Shown here piece by piece: positions 45,888 to 56,442 of a stretch of 64,000 nucleotides of DNA (its first letter is position 1; each line of letters begins with the position of its first letter). Under the pieces are notes generated by a model. It worked only from the letters and a program-made list of their open reading frames with translations. It was not told the origin of the DNA and did not search any database. Source of the stretch: Caloranaerobacter sp. TR13 (lineage in GTDB: Bacteria; Bacillota; Clostridia; Tissierellales; Thermohalobacteraceae); the NCBI RefSeq assembly GCF_001316435.1, contig NZ_JXLL01000009.1, positions 1 to 64,000 of the forward strand, given 5' to 3'. A program made the position numbers and the translations under genes.

Positions 45888-45947
45888 AAATATTGACCTA
45901 AGTCCAAGAGGGATAAACATTAAATAAAAACTATCATAAGCTGAAGT

Positions 45948-45987
45948 TGTGTGGGCATGACATAAATGTCAATGCCCTACACCACAC
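45948..45987 (-). other. Hairpin downstream of the methyltransferase gene
   Basis: GGGCAT/ATGCCC and GACAT/ATGTC pair, with outer GTGTGG/CCACAC. A T-rich stretch follows about 15 bases later on the minus strand. It may terminate the methyltransferase transcript. No TAAC/GTTA cores, so it is not counted with the attC-like sites. Confidence 0.5.
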
Positions 45988-46002
45988 TTCACCTAATATT
46001 TT

Positions 46003-46755
46003 CTAAAGTTTCTTCGCAACAAGTCTAATGAAACCCACATATTCACCTGCATCTTTTTTTAAAATAGCCGTATCTTGAGGCCAAGGATTTTTACCTACTA
46101 TGTCCTGAGCTTCTTTCCATTGAGTATAAACTTCACATCCATCTGGCATTGTATCTGCAACTTCAATTTCAACTAAACCAGTCCTACTCCATAACTTTTT
46201 CCACCAGTCAACTGTATGCCAACTCCAACAATCTTGCCCCCAAAAATCTTTCAGATGCTCTGGAACACCATTCTCGAAATCTTTCATTAACCCTGGAATA
46301 ACAACTCCAATAATTCCTCCAGGAGAAAGAAATTTCTGCAGATAATTTAGATACAAATCATCTGTCCCAAAATAGATGTATGAGTCAACACAAATAATCG
46401 CATCGAAAAAACCATCTGCAAATGGCATATTTCTTGCGTCTCCATGAATTGGAAACACCATGTCTCCAACTCCTTTTTCTATAATCCTCTTCCAATTCTC
46501 TGTAGGCTTAACCCAAAGATCGTAGGACCATACCTTTACTCCAAATTCTTTGGCAAGAAATATGCTCGAAATTGCTCTTCCACTTCCTAAGTCAAGAACT
46601 CTCATATTGGTCTTTAAGTTAACTTTTCTACAAAGCCATTCACTTAACCATAAAACATTGGGCCCCATTGAATTATCAAAAATCCATTCAGGGTCATATT
46701 TGTTGGACAGTGGAAAGTTTTCATTATATAAAATATTTGTCTCGTTATCTACCAT
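46003..46755 (-). CDS. Class I SAM-dependent methyltransferase
   Basis: 250 residues. SAM motif I MRVLDLGSGRAISSIFLAKEFG (about 52-73), motif II DLWVKPTEN, and IICVDSYIYFGTDDL around motif IV. N-terminal FPLSNKYDPEWIFDNSMGPNVLWL is characteristic of a small-molecule methyltransferase group found in Bacilli and Clostridia. Substrate unknown. Full length and intact, ATG 46755 after GGAGGAATG. A likely cargo gene, between the IS remnant and repeat copy B. Confidence 0.82.
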   Translation of the reverse strand: MVDNETNILYNENFPLSNKYDPEWIFDNSMGPNVLWLSEWLCRKVNLKTNMRVLDLGSGRAISSIFLAKEFGVKVWSYDLWVKPTENWKRIIEKGVGDMVFPIHGDARNMPFADGFFDAIICVDSYIYFGTDDLYLNYLQKFLSPGGIIGVVIPGLMKDFENGVPEHLKDFWGQDCWSWHTVDWWKKLWSRTGLVEIEVADTMPDGCEVYTQWKEAQDIVGKNPWPQDTAILKKDAGEYVGFIRLVAKKL

Positions 46756-47000
46756 TTTTACATTCCTCCATTATTTAAAATTTTATTATTAGAGGAATTA
46801 TGATAATTTTATTAATTAATCATACCTCCTCTGTCAGTTTTGCCATAACTATAGAAAATTTCTACCATCACACAAACCAACTCCTTTCAATTTATATTTA
46901 CGTCATATGGGCATTACAATCCCATTAGACACAATTCCAGTTAATCTCATTTTTTCTTTTTATATAAACTGTTGTTTAATGCAGCATATTACACTTTTTC

Positions 47001-47095
47001 CCATTTAGTAACAATTTCCTGCACGATTATCTATTTTTTTATAGTAAATTAATTTTTGCATAGAAAATACTGAAGTAAACCTTAACATAGGCAAA
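47001..47095. repeat. ~90-bp repeat, copy B (diverged)
   Basis: Shares CCATTTAGTAACAATTTCC, GATTATCTATTTTTTT and TAGTAAATTAATTTTTGCAT with copies A and C. The hairpin arm has decayed (ACTGAAG...CTTAACA). Lies inside the 419-bp gene-free gap between the methyltransferase and HD genes; the rest of that gap shows only A/T-rich sequence and a weak ATGGG/CCCAT hairpin near 46910. Confidence 0.7.
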
Positions 47096-47100
47096 TTTTT

Positions 47101-47160
47101 ACTTTCAAAAAACTATTCCCAGTTCTTCTGCTATTTTCTTAATAACCAAATATTTCACAT
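47101..47160 (-). pseudogene. Remnant of a second Cof-type HAD gene
   Basis: 47114-47142 matches 39574-39602 of the HAD gene at about 27 of 29 bases and would encode IKKIAEELG. It directly follows repeat copy B, in the same order as the HAD gene follows copy A, so it is what is left of a duplicated block with internal deletions. Confidence 0.6.
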
Positions 47161-47174
47161 GTTATCAAAAAAAA

Positions 47175-47804
47175 TTAGAGCCTAAAACATTTACATCTAT
47201 CTTTTAAATAGTTATACGCATCTAACATCCATGGATGAACTACTTTCATATTATCTTTGTTTTTAAGCATATAATTTACATATTCAAATGCTGCTTGTCC
47301 TAACGATATATCTAGACCTTTAATTACATTTTTTCTAAAACCTTCACTATGATTAAGATCCCATTGTAATTTATCAGCTACAAATAAAATCATATCCATT
47401 TCCTTCACTTCATTTCTCAATGTTGTATGACATTCTATTGCACTCAAAATGTCTTCATCTGTGATTCTAAATATCTCAACCGCCATAATTTTTGAAAGTT
47501 TCTGATGTAATAGTGAGGGAACCTCTTCCTCTTCATTTAATACTTTAATACCTAAGACTTTTGCAACTTCTATTTTTTCCGAGTCTGAATACACTTTGCT
47601 AATATCGTGCAAACATCCAGCAATAAATGCTGATTCTTGATTTATTCCAAATTTTTTTGCTATTTTCTTAGCTTCATTCGCTACCTTCAAAGAGTGTTTA
47701 GCTACTTCTTCTTGTCCATAATGAATGAGAAGATTATACGAATCCTTTTGAATATCTCCATCAAAATCAATTCCAATTAATAATTTCGATAACAATTTAT
47801 TCAT
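47175..47804 (-). CDS. HD domain hydrolase, YqeK-like
   Basis: 209 residues. HD-domain residues are H33 region AKHSLKVANEAKKIA, the paired AGCLHDISKVY, H in LLHQKLSKIMA and CHTTLRNEVKEMDMILFVADKLQ. This is the YqeK type, which splits diadenosine tetraphosphate symmetrically. YqeK normally sits in the nadD cluster, so this is likely an accessory paralogue. ATG 47804 after AAAGGGG. Confidence 0.82.
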   Translation of the reverse strand: MNKLLSKLLIGIDFDGDIQKDSYNLLIHYGQEEVAKHSLKVANEAKKIAKKFGINQESAFIAGCLHDISKVYSDSEKIEVAKVLGIKVLNEEEEVPSLLHQKLSKIMAVEIFRITDEDILSAIECHTTLRNEVKEMDMILFVADKLQWDLNHSEGFRKNVIKGLDISLGQAAFEYVNYMLKNKDNMKVVHPWMLDAYNYLKDRCKCFRL

Positions 47805-47908
47805 AAAAAAATCCCCTTTGATTAAATACTAATTAACACCATATAAAAAGAAATATTTTAAATCTATAATCTAATCTTGCTATTAATGAAATTACAACAA
47901 TAGCAAAA

Positions 47909-48486
47909 TTACACTTCAAGATACTCTTCTTTTAATCTAATAATATCTACATCATCAAACTTGTCCTTTATTTTCTTTGCAAGACTTTCAACTCCAAACA
48001 CTTCAGTAAAAGTATGGCTACCAATTATTAAGTTAATTCTTGCAAACTTTGCATACTCAATTGTATATAAATTCTTTTCACCAGTTATATAAACATCACA
48101 ATCTTGCTCTACTTACTGCTATCTTTACATCTGATGTTAATCCTCCTCCACCACAAACCAACCCAACTCTTTTTATACCTCCAGCTTTGAATCGCCATGC
48201 CTTTACTGGTTCTCCTAATACGTTTTCAAGTTCTTTAACTAATTCCTCTAACGTTATTTCTTCTTTAAACTCTGCTATCCGTCCACAGTAGAAGCCATCT
48301 TCTTCATGCGACTTCTCTATAATTTGCAATCCAAGCTTTTCAAGTAAAGAATTATTAGTTCCAAAATCACAATCATCTAATGGAAGGTGATTAAAATACA
48401 GTAACCCCGCTTTCTTTATAAAAATGTTCGTTATCTCTAGTATCAAATAAATTTGTTATATATTGTTCTAATTCAGTTAATCTCAT
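47909..48486 (-). pseudogene. Nif3-like dinuclear metal-centre protein (DUF34), two frameshifts
   Basis: ATG 48486 after AGAGGAG starts MRLTELEQYITNLFDTRDNEHF. An extra A near 48420 shifts the frame into AGLLYFNHLPLDDCDFGTNN and VKAWRFKAGGIKRVGLVCGG; a second shift near 48105 leads to EQDCDVYITGEKNLYTIEYA, NLIIGSHTFTEVFGVESLA and stop at 47909. Joined, the three pieces give one complete Nif3-like protein of about 190 residues. It is a recently broken gene, or one with two sequencing errors. Confidence 0.8.
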
Positions 48487-48591
48487 ATTATCTTCTCCTC
48501 TGATTTGTTTTAATTTGAAAGATATTTGTCAGCTGTAAATAGAAATTTTTCAAGCCTGACCCCTTTTGACATTACATTACCTTATAGCTTC

Positions 48592-48687
48592 TCCATTTAA
48601 TAACAATTTCCTCCATGATTATCTATTTTTTGTAGTAAATTAATTTTTAACATAACATAGAAAATGCCGAGGATAAACCTCGGCATT
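48592..48687. repeat. ~90-bp repeat, copy C
   Basis: Reads CTCCATTTAATAACAATTTC, then CTCCATGATTATCTATTTTT, TAGTAAATTAATTTTTAACA and ends in a GCCGAGG hairpin. Very close to copy A over its first ~55 bases. A GACCCCTTTTGACA string just upstream (48560-48572) resembles REP-type words of clostridia. Confidence 0.75.
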
Positions 48688-48689
48688 TT
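48660..48689 (-). terminator. Terminator of the stalk-domain protein gene
   Basis: ATGCCGAGG and CCTCGGCAT stem followed by TTTTC on the minus strand, 15 bp past the stop codon. Part of repeat copy C. Confidence 0.8.
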
Positions 48690-48702
48690 AGTATCAGTAT
48701 TT

Positions 48703-49248
48703 TTAAATAGTAATAATAATTCCTCTAATCTTTCCATATTTATTAATTACTAAACCTACATCATCACCGACAACTAAATCTTTAAATTCAATATTCATTT
48801 TTTTATCATTTCTCTTTAGAATAATAACTACATTTTCATCAAGTTCTAATAAAGGTGTTACTTCTATACTGTTATCATCGAAATGCTGCTCAATGACTAT
48901 TCGTTTATTTTCATAGTCAATTGAAGTTATTAGTCCATAGACAAACTTTTCTCCTTCTAAATAATTACATTCAGGAAAGTCTTTATAACTTTTTATCAAA
49001 ACAGTTTTTGTTTCATTATTCCACTCTACCTCTTTATCTAATTTTTCAGCCACAAACCGTATCGGAACATAAACTCTATCATTATAAATAAAAGGTTCTA
49101 CATCAGTTTCAATTTTACTCCCATCTACATTAATGCTTATATTTTCAAAGTATACTTTAATATTTTTATAAACACCATCAGCCAAAACTGTTACAGAAAA
49201 TAAGAATATAAAAATAAAAGTGAAAATAAATCCCCTACTCAATTTCAT
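48703..49248 (-). CDS. Secreted protein with copper amine oxidase N-terminal (stalk) domain
   Basis: 181 residues. Cleavable signal peptide (GFIFTFIFIFLFSVTVLA-DG). The stalk domain follows with INVDGSKIETDVEPFIYNDRVYVPIRFVAEKLDKEVEWNNETKTV, the usual pattern (residues 38-85). The second half is beta-rich (VYGLITSIDYENKRIVIE). Such domains are common in clostridial surface proteins; function is unknown. ATG 49248 after GGAGG. Confidence 0.8.
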   Translation of the reverse strand: MKLSRGFIFTFIFIFLFSVTVLADGVYKNIKVYFENISINVDGSKIETDVEPFIYNDRVYVPIRFVAEKLDKEVEWNNETKTVLIKSYKDFPECNYLEGEKFVYGLITSIDYENKRIVIEQHFDDNSIEVTPLLELDENVVIILKRNDKKMNIEFKDLVVGDDVGLVINKYGKIRGIIITI

Positions 49249-49355
49249 TACAATACCTCCATAACCTGTTTTCAGGGATTATTTCCACTTATACCTCTTA
49301 CTATACATAATTATCAACTTTAGCTTGTTGACAAAGTTAATTTTTTAAAAAATAC

Positions 49356-49551
49356 ATGAAAATATAAGCGAATGCTTGAAAGAATTTAGTTAAAAAAACT
49401 AGGTGAAAATTTTCAAGAAAATCCGTAGGTTTGACAGGACGTCAAACCAGCATCCTACAAGACAGGACGTCTTGATTAGGTGCGTTAGGATTTTCTAAAA
49501 ATTTGAACCTTTAGTTTTTTCTAAATTCTTTCGCATGAGCGTTATTTTCAT
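49356..49551. mobile_element. MITE-like inverted-repeat element with folded core, copy 2
   Basis: 196 bp bounded by ATGAAAATA and TATTTTCAT. Core hairpins TTTGAC-AGGAC-GTCAAA and CAAGAC-AGGAC-GTCTTG keep the loops of copy 1; the first stem differs from copy 1 at both sides of its pairs, and the second restores a full pair where copy 1 has a wobble. GTAGG/CCTAC and AAAATCC/GGATTTT are kept. It fills most of the 329-bp gap between the stalk-domain gene and ygiQ. Confidence 0.75.
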
Positions 49552-49577
49552 ATATATTTTATTTGTCTACAGTCTAA

Positions 49578-51443
49578 TCATCTTTTTCTTTTCTTCCTAA
49601 TCTTCTTATTTTGTTTCTTATTTTTATATCCACTATTTTTCAAGGTATCTTTTTCTCTAGGTTTAATCAAGCATTTTTTTGAGTAGCCTACTAATTCTAA
49701 TCTATTAGTCCTTTTAAGTGCTTCATAGACTAAATCATAATTCTCTGGTCTCTTAAATTGCATCAATGCCCTCTGCATTGCCTTTTCATGTGGAGATTTA
49801 GCAACATAAACCTTTTTCATAGTTCTTGGATCAATTCCTGTATAATACATACAAGTAGACAAAGTTCCCGGAGTCGGATAAAAATCTTGCACCTGCTCAG
49901 GCATATATCCCAAAGTATTTAGATATTCAGCTAATTCAACTGCATCTTTTAATGTCGAACCTGGATGACTAGATATAAAATATGGTACTATAAATTGTTC
50001 TTTACCAATCTTTTTATTTATTTTATTAAAAGTATCAACAAATTTAAAATAAACTTTTTTATCAGGCTTGCCCATCATATATAGTACACGTGATGATATG
50101 TGTTCAGGTGCAACTCTTAACTGCCCACTTATATGATATTTGCAAAGTTCATGGAAAAACTCTAAATCTCTGTCATAAACTAAATAATCATACCTTATAC
50201 CTGACCTTATAAAAACTTTCTTAACACCTTTTATTTCCCTCAACTTTCTTAATAATTCTAGATAATCTCTATGGTCAATATATAGATTTTTGCATGGTGT
50301 CGGAAATAAACACTCTTTATTTTTGCATACTCCATGTTTTATTTGTTTTTTACAAGCTCTATGTCTAAAATTAGCTGTTGGTCCTCCTACATCATGTATA
50401 TATCCTTTAAAATCAGGTTCTTTAACAAATTCTTCTGCTTCTTTAACTATTGATTTATGACTTCTAGCTTGAACTACTCTTCCTTGATGAAATGCAAGTG
50501 CACAAAAATTGCAATTGCCAAAGCACCCTCTACTGCTAGTCAAGCTAAACTTAATCTCTTCAATTGCAGGAACACCACCATATTTTTCGTAAACAGGGTG
50601 ATACGTTCTAGTATAAGGCAAATCATAGATATCATCTAATTCAAGCTGATCTAGCGACTTTGCAGGTGGATTTTGTACTATGTAAATATTTTCATAAGGT
50701 TCGACCAATGTTCTACCATTTATATAGTCCATATTTTGATATTGTATTTTAAAGCTTTCTGCAAATTTTACTTTACTTTTAGTTATTTCTTCAAACGAAG
50801 GCAGGATAATAGGTTTATACGGCCTGCTTAAATCATTCGTTTTGTAAACAGTCCCTCTGATATAAGTTATTTCATTAATAGGAATACCACTGTCTAATGC
50901 CTCTGCTATTTCAATGATCTGTCTTTCTCCCATTCCATACACTAATAAATCTGCTTTTGCATCCAATAAAATTGAACGTCTAACCTTATCAGACCAATAA
51001 TCATAATGAGCTAATCGTCTAAGACTCGCCTCAATACCTCCAAGTATTATAGGTACATCTTTATATGCCTCTCTAGCTTTGTTGGCATATACTATTGTAG
51101 CTCTATCAGGTCTTAATCCAATTTTTCCACCTGGTGAATATACGTCTTTTTTTCTTCTCTTTTTTGCTACTGTATAGTGATTAACCATTGAATCTATATT
51201 TCCACTTGTTATCAAAAACGCAAGTCTAGGCTTTCCAAGTTTCTTAAAGTCATCAATACTCTTCCAAGAGGGCTGAGCTATAATCCCAACCTTATATCCA
51301 TATCTTTCTAACAGCCTACTAATTATTGCACTACCAAATGAAGAATGGTCTACATATGCATCTCCTGTAATTAATATGAAATCAAGCTCAGTCCAACCTC
51401 TTTTTTTCATATCTTCTTTCGTAATAGGTAAAAACTCTTTCAT
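49578..51443 (-). CDS. YgiQ family radical SAM protein
   Basis: 621 residues. The radical SAM cluster is [16 protein letters not shown] (CxxxCxxC, about 311-326); N-terminal domain [20 protein letters not shown] and [17 protein letters not shown] are family hallmarks. A second cysteine set ([21 protein letters not shown]) may bind another cluster. The reaction is unknown. Ends in a basic tail rich in KK. Lies 12 bp after uvrA, so probably co-transcribed with uvrBA. ATG 51443 after AAGGAAGG. Confidence 0.9.
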   Translation of the reverse strand: MKEFLPITKEDMKKRGWTELDFILITGDAYVDHSSFGSAIISRLLERYGYKVGIIAQPSWKSIDDFKKLGKPRLAFLITSGNIDSMVNHYTVAKKRRKKDVYSPGGKIGLRPDRATIVYANKAREAYKDVPIILGGIEASLRRLAHYDYWSDKVRRSILLDAKADLLVYGMGERQIIEIAEALDSGIPINEITYIRGTVYKTNDLSRPYKPIILPSFEEITKSKVKFAESFKIQYQNMDYINGRTLVEPYENIYIVQNPPAKSLDQLELDDIYDLPYTRTYHPVYEKYGGVPAIEEIKFSLTSSRGCFGNCNFCALAFHQGRVVQARSHKSIVKEAEEFVKEPDFKGYIHDVGGPTANFRHRACKKQIKHGVCKNKECLFPTPCKNLYIDHRDYLELLRKLREIKGVKKVFIRSGIRYDYLVYDRDLEFFHELCKYHISGQLRVAPEHISSRVLYMMGKPDKKVYFKFVDTFNKINKKIGKEQFIVPYFISSHPGSTLKDAVELAEYLNTLGYMPEQVQDFYPTPGTLSTCMYYTGIDPRTMKKVYVAKSPHEKAMQRALMQFKRPENYDLVYEALKRTNRLELVGYSKKCLIKPREKDTLKNSGYKNKKQNKKIRKKRKR

Positions 51444-51455
51444 AATACCCTTCCT

Positions 51456-54281
51456 TTATCTTTCAAGTATTTTTCTTAAAAACTGCCCTGTATAAGACTC
51501 TTTTACTCTGCAAATCTCCTCAGGTGTTCCTTGAGCTACTATAGTTCCACCTTTATCTCCACCTTCTGGACCTAAATCTATTATATAATCAGCAGTTTTT
51601 ATAACATCTAGATTATGTTCAATTACTAATACTGTATTTCCTGTATCAACTAACTTGTTTAATACTTTTATTAATTTGTGTATATCAGCTATATGAAGTC
51701 CAGTAGTTGGCTCATCTAAGATATATAATGTCTTTCCTGTGCTTCTTTTACTTAATTCTGTTGCCAGTTTGATTCTTTGCGCTTCCCCTCCTGATAATTG
51801 AGTTGAAGGCTGACCTAATTTTATATATCCTAGTCCAACATCATACATAGTCTTTAATTTATTCTTTATTCTTGGTATATTATCAAAAAACTCCAATGCT
51901 TCTTCTACTGTCATTTCTAATACATCAGATATCGTCTTACCTTTATATTTAACTTCAAGAGTTTCTCTATTATACCTTTTACCTTTACATACTTCACATG
52001 GAACATATACATCAGGAAGAAAATGCATTTCTATCTTTATTATTCCATCACCTTTGCAAGCTTCACATCTTCCTCCCTTAACATTAAAACTGAATCTACC
52101 TTTTTTATAGCCTCTCATTTTAGCTTCAGGAGTCATAGCAAATACGTCTCTTATAAAGTCAAATACGCCAGTATATGTCGCTGGATTTGACCTTGGTGTT
52201 CTCCCAATAGGTGACTGATCTATATCAATAACTTTGTCTATATGCTCTATTCCTCTTATTTCATCATGTTTTCCTGCCTTTTGTTTGCCTCTGTGCAGCT
52301 GCTGAGAAAGTCTTTTATATAATATTTCGTTTACTAAAGTACTCTTACCAGAACCCGATACACCTGTAACACATGTAAACACACCTAAAGGAATTTTAAC
52401 ATCTATATTTTTTAAATTATGCTCTTTAGCTCCGATAACTTCTATCCATTTACCATTTGGTTTTCTTCTAGTCTTAGGTATTTCTATTTTCTTTTTACCA
52501 CTTAGATACTGACCAGTAATTGATTTTTCACATTTTTTAATATCCTCAACAGTGCCTTTAGCAATAACTTCACCACCGTGAACTCCAGCACCTGGTCCAA
52601 TATCTACAATATAATCTGCACTATACATTGTATCTTCATCATGTTCAACTACTATTAAAGTATTCCCCAAATCAGTCAAATTTCTGAGCGTTTTAATTAG
52701 TCTTTCATTATCTCTTTGATGAAGTCCTATACTAGGTTCATCAAGAACATATAAAACTCCAACCAAACTAGAACCTATCTGTGTTGCAAGTCTTATTCTC
52801 TGAGATTCTCCTCCTGATAGAGTTCCAGCACTTCTAGACAAAGTTAAATAGTCTAATCCCACATCTACTAAAAACTTCAATCTTTCTTTGATTTCCTTTA
52901 AAATCTGATTTGCTATATATTTCTGTCTTTCATCAAGCTCTAGTTTATCAAAAAACTCTAAAGCTTGTCTAACAGATAATTCAGTAACTTCTGCTATATT
53001 TAATCCCCCAACAGTTACTGCTAAACTCTCTGGTCTTAGTCTAGCACCATTACAATGAGGACAAGGATTTATACTCATGTAACTTTCAATTTTCTCTCTC
53101 ATATAATCTGAAACTGTTTCTTTATATCTTCGTTCAAGATTGTTAATAATACCCTCAAATGGAGCTTTATAAGTCCTTAGTCCTCCAAATCTACTCTCAT
53201 ATTTGAAAGTAACACTTCTTTTACCTGTTCCATATAATAGCTCTTTTATAAACTTTTTCGGTGCTTCCTTAATTGGTGTATCTAAATCAAAACCATTATA
53301 CTCAGCTATAGCCTTGAATATCTTGTAATAATAAGTATCTTCTGAAGTACTGTTAAAAGGAGCTATTGCCCCTTGATTAATGGATAAATTAGGATTAGGA
53401 ATTATAAGCTCAGGGTCAACTTTCTTATAACTGCCCAACCCATTACAATATGAACACATACCATAAGGACTGTTAAAAGAAAACATTCTAGGCGACAATT
53501 CCTCTATGCCTATTCCACAATCTACACATGCAAATTTTTGGCTAAACAACATCTCTTTTTCATTAACAACATCTATAATAACTATACCTTCACTTAAATT
53601 TAGTGCAGTTTCTAAAGAATCAGCTAATCTATTTTGAATACCTTCTTTAATCTTTATCCTATCAACCACAACTTCAATTGTATGTTTTTTATTCTTATCA
53701 AGCTTTATATCTTCATTTATATCTCTTATTTCTCCATCTACTCTTACTCTAACAAATCCTTCTTTTCTGATGTTTTCAAAAACCTTCTGATGTTCACCTT
53801 TTCTTCCACGTATAATAGGTGCAAGGATTTGAATTTTAGTACCATTTTCTAAGTCTAAAATTTTATCGACCATCTGATCTACTGTTTGAGATGATATAAC
53901 TTTGCCACATTTAGGACAATGAGGAATTCCTATTCTAGCAAACAATAAACGTAAATAATCATATATTTCAGTAACAGTACCTACTGTTGACCTAGGATTT
54001 TTGCTAGTAGTCTTTTGGTCAATAGAAATTGCAGGTGAAAGCCCTTCTATATAATCTACATCAGGCTTTTCCATCTGACCTAAAAACTGTCTTGCATAAG
54101 CTGATAAACTCTCAACGTATCGTCTTTGCCCTTCTGCATAAATAGTATCGAATGCTAATGAGGATTTGCCTGAACCACTTAGCCCTGTAAAAACTACAAA
54201 TTTATTTCTAGGTATTTCTAAATCTATATTTTTTAAATTATGTTCTCTAGCTCCCTTTATAATTATTTTGTCCTTTGACAT
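51456..54281 (-). CDS. uvrA: Excinuclease ABC subunit A
   Basis: 941 residues. Two ATPase halves: Walker [16 protein letters not shown] (about 30-45) and [13 protein letters not shown] (about 640); signature loops [12 protein letters not shown] and [20 protein letters not shown] and DEPTTGLH. Zinc modules CPKCGK, CPHCNG, and CEACKGDG with CEVCKGKRY. Recognises DNA damage with UvrB in nucleotide excision repair. ATG 54281 follows GAGGTG, 16 bp after uvrB. Confidence 0.96.
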   Translation of the reverse strand: MSKDKIIIKGAREHNLKNIDLEIPRNKFVVFTGLSGSGKSSLAFDTIYAEGQRRYVESLSAYARQFLGQMEKPDVDYIEGLSPAISIDQKTTSKNPRSTVGTVTEIYDYLRLLFARIGIPHCPKCGKVISSQTVDQMVDKILDLENGTKIQILAPIIRGRKGEHQKVFENIRKEGFVRVRVDGEIRDINEDIKLDKNKKHTIEVVVDRIKIKEGIQNRLADSLETALNLSEGIVIIDVVNEKEMLFSQKFACVDCGIGIEELSPRMFSFNSPYGMCSYCNGLGSYKKVDPELIIPNPNLSINQGAIAPFNSTSEDTYYYKIFKAIAEYNGFDLDTPIKEAPKKFIKELLYGTGKRSVTFKYESRFGGLRTYKAPFEGIINNLERRYKETVSDYMREKIESYMSINPCPHCNGARLRPESLAVTVGGLNIAEVTELSVRQALEFFDKLELDERQKYIANQILKEIKERLKFLVDVGLDYLTLSRSAGTLSGGESQRIRLATQIGSSLVGVLYVLDEPSIGLHQRDNERLIKTLRNLTDLGNTLIVVEHDEDTMYSADYIVDIGPGAGVHGGEVIAKGTVEDIKKCEKSITGQYLSGKKKIEIPKTRRKPNGKWIEVIGAKEHNLKNIDVKIPLGVFTCVTGVSGSGKSTLVNEILYKRLSQQLHRGKQKAGKHDEIRGIEHIDKVIDIDQSPIGRTPRSNPATYTGVFDFIRDVFAMTPEAKMRGYKKGRFSFNVKGGRCEACKGDGIIKIEMHFLPDVYVPCEVCKGKRYNRETLEVKYKGKTISDVLEMTVEEALEFFDNIPRIKNKLKTMYDVGLGYIKLGQPSTQLSGGEAQRIKLATELSKRSTGKTLYILDEPTTGLHIADIHKLIKVLNKLVDTGNTVLVIEHNLDVIKTADYIIDLGPEGGDKGGTIVAQGTPEEICRVKESYTGQFLRKILER

Positions 54282-54297
54282 ATCTTCACCTCATCTA

Positions 54298-56271
54298 TTA
54301 TAGCTTTTCTTTTAATTCATTAATTTTATCTCTAAGCTCAGCTGCTCTTTCAAACTGCAATTCTTCAGCAGCCTTCATCATCTCTGTTTCAAGTTTCTTT
54401 ATCAATTCAATTATTTCACTATCACTCATTTTCTTATCATTATCAAAACCGTATTTATCCTTATCCTCAGCTACTTTTGTCGCTTCTATGATATCTCTTA
54501 CACCTTTTCTTATAGTTTGTGGTGTTATACCATGCTTCTTATTATATTCCATCTGCATAAATCTTCTTCTATTTGTCTCATCTATAGCTCTTTTCATAGA
54601 TTTAGTAATAGTATCGGCATACATTATAACTTTACCTTCTGAGTTTCTTGCTGCTCTACCTATTGTTTGAATCATAGACGTCTCTGATCTTAAAAATCCT
54701 TCTTTATCAGCATCTAAAATTACTACTAAAGATACCTCAGGTAAATCTAAACCTTCTCTCAATAAATTTATACCAACTAGAACATCAAATTTACCAAGTC
54801 TTAAATCTCTTATTATTTCCATTCTTTCGATTGTATCTATATCTGAATGTAGATAAGTAACCTTAATGCCTATTTCTTTTAGATACTGCGTCAAGTCTTC
54901 AGCCATTTTCTTTGTTAAAGTAGTTATTAAAACTCTCTGATCTTTTTCAATTCTTAAGTTTATTTCCTTAACTAAATCATCAATCTGCCCCTCTGTAGGT
55001 CTTACTTCAACTTCTGGATCAAGTAACCCTGTAGGGCGTATAATTTGCTCAACAATTTTCTGTGAATGCTCTATTTCATATGGACCAGGTGTTGCACTTA
55101 CATATATTACCTGATTTATAAGTTTTTCGAATTCTTCAAATTTCAATGGCCTGTTATCATAAGCAGAAGGCAATCTAAATCCATGCTCTATTAATGTCTT
55201 TTTTCTTGACCTATCCCCAGCATACATTGCTCTTATCTGAGGTATCGTAACATGAGATTCATCTATTATCATTAGAAAATCATCAGGAAAATAGTCAATA
55301 AGCGTATATGGTTTACTACCTGGTGGTCTTCCACTAATATGCCTTGAGTAATTCTCTATTCCCTGGCAATATCCCATTTCTCTGAGCATTTCAATATCAT
55401 ACATTGTTCTCTGCTGAAGTCTCTGAGCTTCTAAAAGTTTACCTTGAGCTTTAAACTCATTTAACCTTTCCTTAAGCTCTTCTTCTATACTCTTAATAGC
55501 TCTTTCAATTTTTTCCCTTGATGTTGCATAGTGAGATGCAGGAAATATGGAAACATGGTTCCTTATACCAATTATTTCACCTGTAAGTGCATTTACTTCT
55601 ACTATTCTATCAATTTCGTCTCCAAAAAACTCTATTCTAACTGCATTTTCGTTCGAAGACGCTGGAAAAACCTCAACAATATCGCCTCTTACTCTAAAAG
55701 TCCCTCTGACAAAATTAATATCATTTCTCTCATACTGGATATCCACTAACTTTCTTATAACTTCATCTCTATCCTTAATCATCCCAGGTCTGACTGATAA
55801 AACTAGATTTTCATAGTCAATCGGGTCTCCTAAACCATAAATGCACGATACACTTGCAACAATTATTACATCTCTTCTTTCAAATAATGCAGCTGTTGCT
55901 GAGTGCCTTAATTTATCTATTTCATCATTTATAGAAGCATCTTTTTCTATATACGTATCGGTTTGGGGAACATAAGCTTCAGGCTGATAATAATCATAAT
56001 AACTAACAAAATACTCTACTGCATTTTCTGGAAAGAATTCTCTAAATTCGCTAGCTAATTGAGCAGCAAGTGTTTTATTGTGAGCAATAACTAAGGTTGG
56101 TTTTTGTACTCTTTCAATTATGTTAGCCATTGTGAAAGTCTTACCTGAACCAGTTACTCCTAATAATGTTTGATGTTTTAGTTTGCTATTTATCCCATCT
56201 ACCAAAGCCTCTATTGCTTTGGGCTGATCTCCTGTTGGTTTGAAATCAGATTTTATTTTAAATTGCCCCAT
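54298..56271 (-). CDS. uvrB: Excinuclease ABC subunit B
   Basis: 657 residues. Helicase motif [16 protein letters not shown] (about 37-51), the beta-hairpin [20 protein letters not shown] that inserts into DNA, DESH motif in MIIDESHVT, motif [11 protein letters not shown], and the C-terminal UVR domain ([21 protein letters not shown]) that meets UvrC. First gene of the uvrB-uvrA(-ygiQ) operon behind an SOS promoter. ATG 56271 follows GAGGTG. Confidence 0.96.
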   Translation of the reverse strand: MGQFKIKSDFKPTGDQPKAIEALVDGINSKLKHQTLLGVTGSGKTFTMANIIERVQKPTLVIAHNKTLAAQLASEFREFFPENAVEYFVSYYDYYQPEAYVPQTDTYIEKDASINDEIDKLRHSATAALFERRDVIIVASVSCIYGLGDPIDYENLVLSVRPGMIKDRDEVIRKLVDIQYERNDINFVRGTFRVRGDIVEVFPASSNENAVRIEFFGDEIDRIVEVNALTGEIIGIRNHVSIFPASHYATSREKIERAIKSIEEELKERLNEFKAQGKLLEAQRLQQRTMYDIEMLREMGYCQGIENYSRHISGRPPGSKPYTLIDYFPDDFLMIIDESHVTIPQIRAMYAGDRSRKKTLIEHGFRLPSAYDNRPLKFEEFEKLINQVIYVSATPGPYEIEHSQKIVEQIIRPTGLLDPEVEVRPTEGQIDDLVKEINLRIEKDQRVLITTLTKKMAEDLTQYLKEIGIKVTYLHSDIDTIERMEIIRDLRLGKFDVLVGINLLREGLDLPEVSLVVILDADKEGFLRSETSMIQTIGRAARNSEGKVIMYADTITKSMKRAIDETNRRRFMQMEYNKKHGITPQTIRKGVRDIIEATKVAEDKDKYGFDNDKKMSDSEIIELIKKLETEMMKAAEELQFERAAELRDKINELKEKL

Positions 56272-56304
56272 TATTTCACCTCAATTAATAATATCCTAAA
56301 TTTT

Positions 56305-56319
56305 CGGAACACTTGTTCG
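56305..56319. promoter_or_regulatory. LexA (DinR) operator of uvrBA
   Basis: CGGAAC-ACTT-GTTCG fits the Gram-positive SOS box GAAC-N4-GTTC. It lies just downstream of the -10 box and over the expected transcription start, a classical repressor position. Confidence 0.85.
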
Positions 56320-56324
56320 CTATA

Positions 56325-56353
56325 ATTATATATTTTTATATTTTTTAAGTCAA
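56325..56353 (-). promoter_or_regulatory. Sigma-A promoter of uvrBA
   Basis: Minus-strand TTGACT (56353-56348) and the consensus TATAAT (56330-56325) are separated by exactly 17 bases, about 55 bp upstream of uvrB. Confidence 0.85.
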
Positions 56354-56442
56354 TATACAGTTTGAAAAATCTAATTTTAAAAATAGGAAGGTCTTAGTTT
56401 GTATTTGTCGAATAATATAAAGTGAGATTGGAGGTTAATATT

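Noticed and set aside
45948-45987. Hairpin after the methyltransferase gene as a sixth attC-like site
   Set aside because: It pairs well, but has no TAAC/GTTA cores or ACGTTA end; better read as a 3' transcript hairpin.
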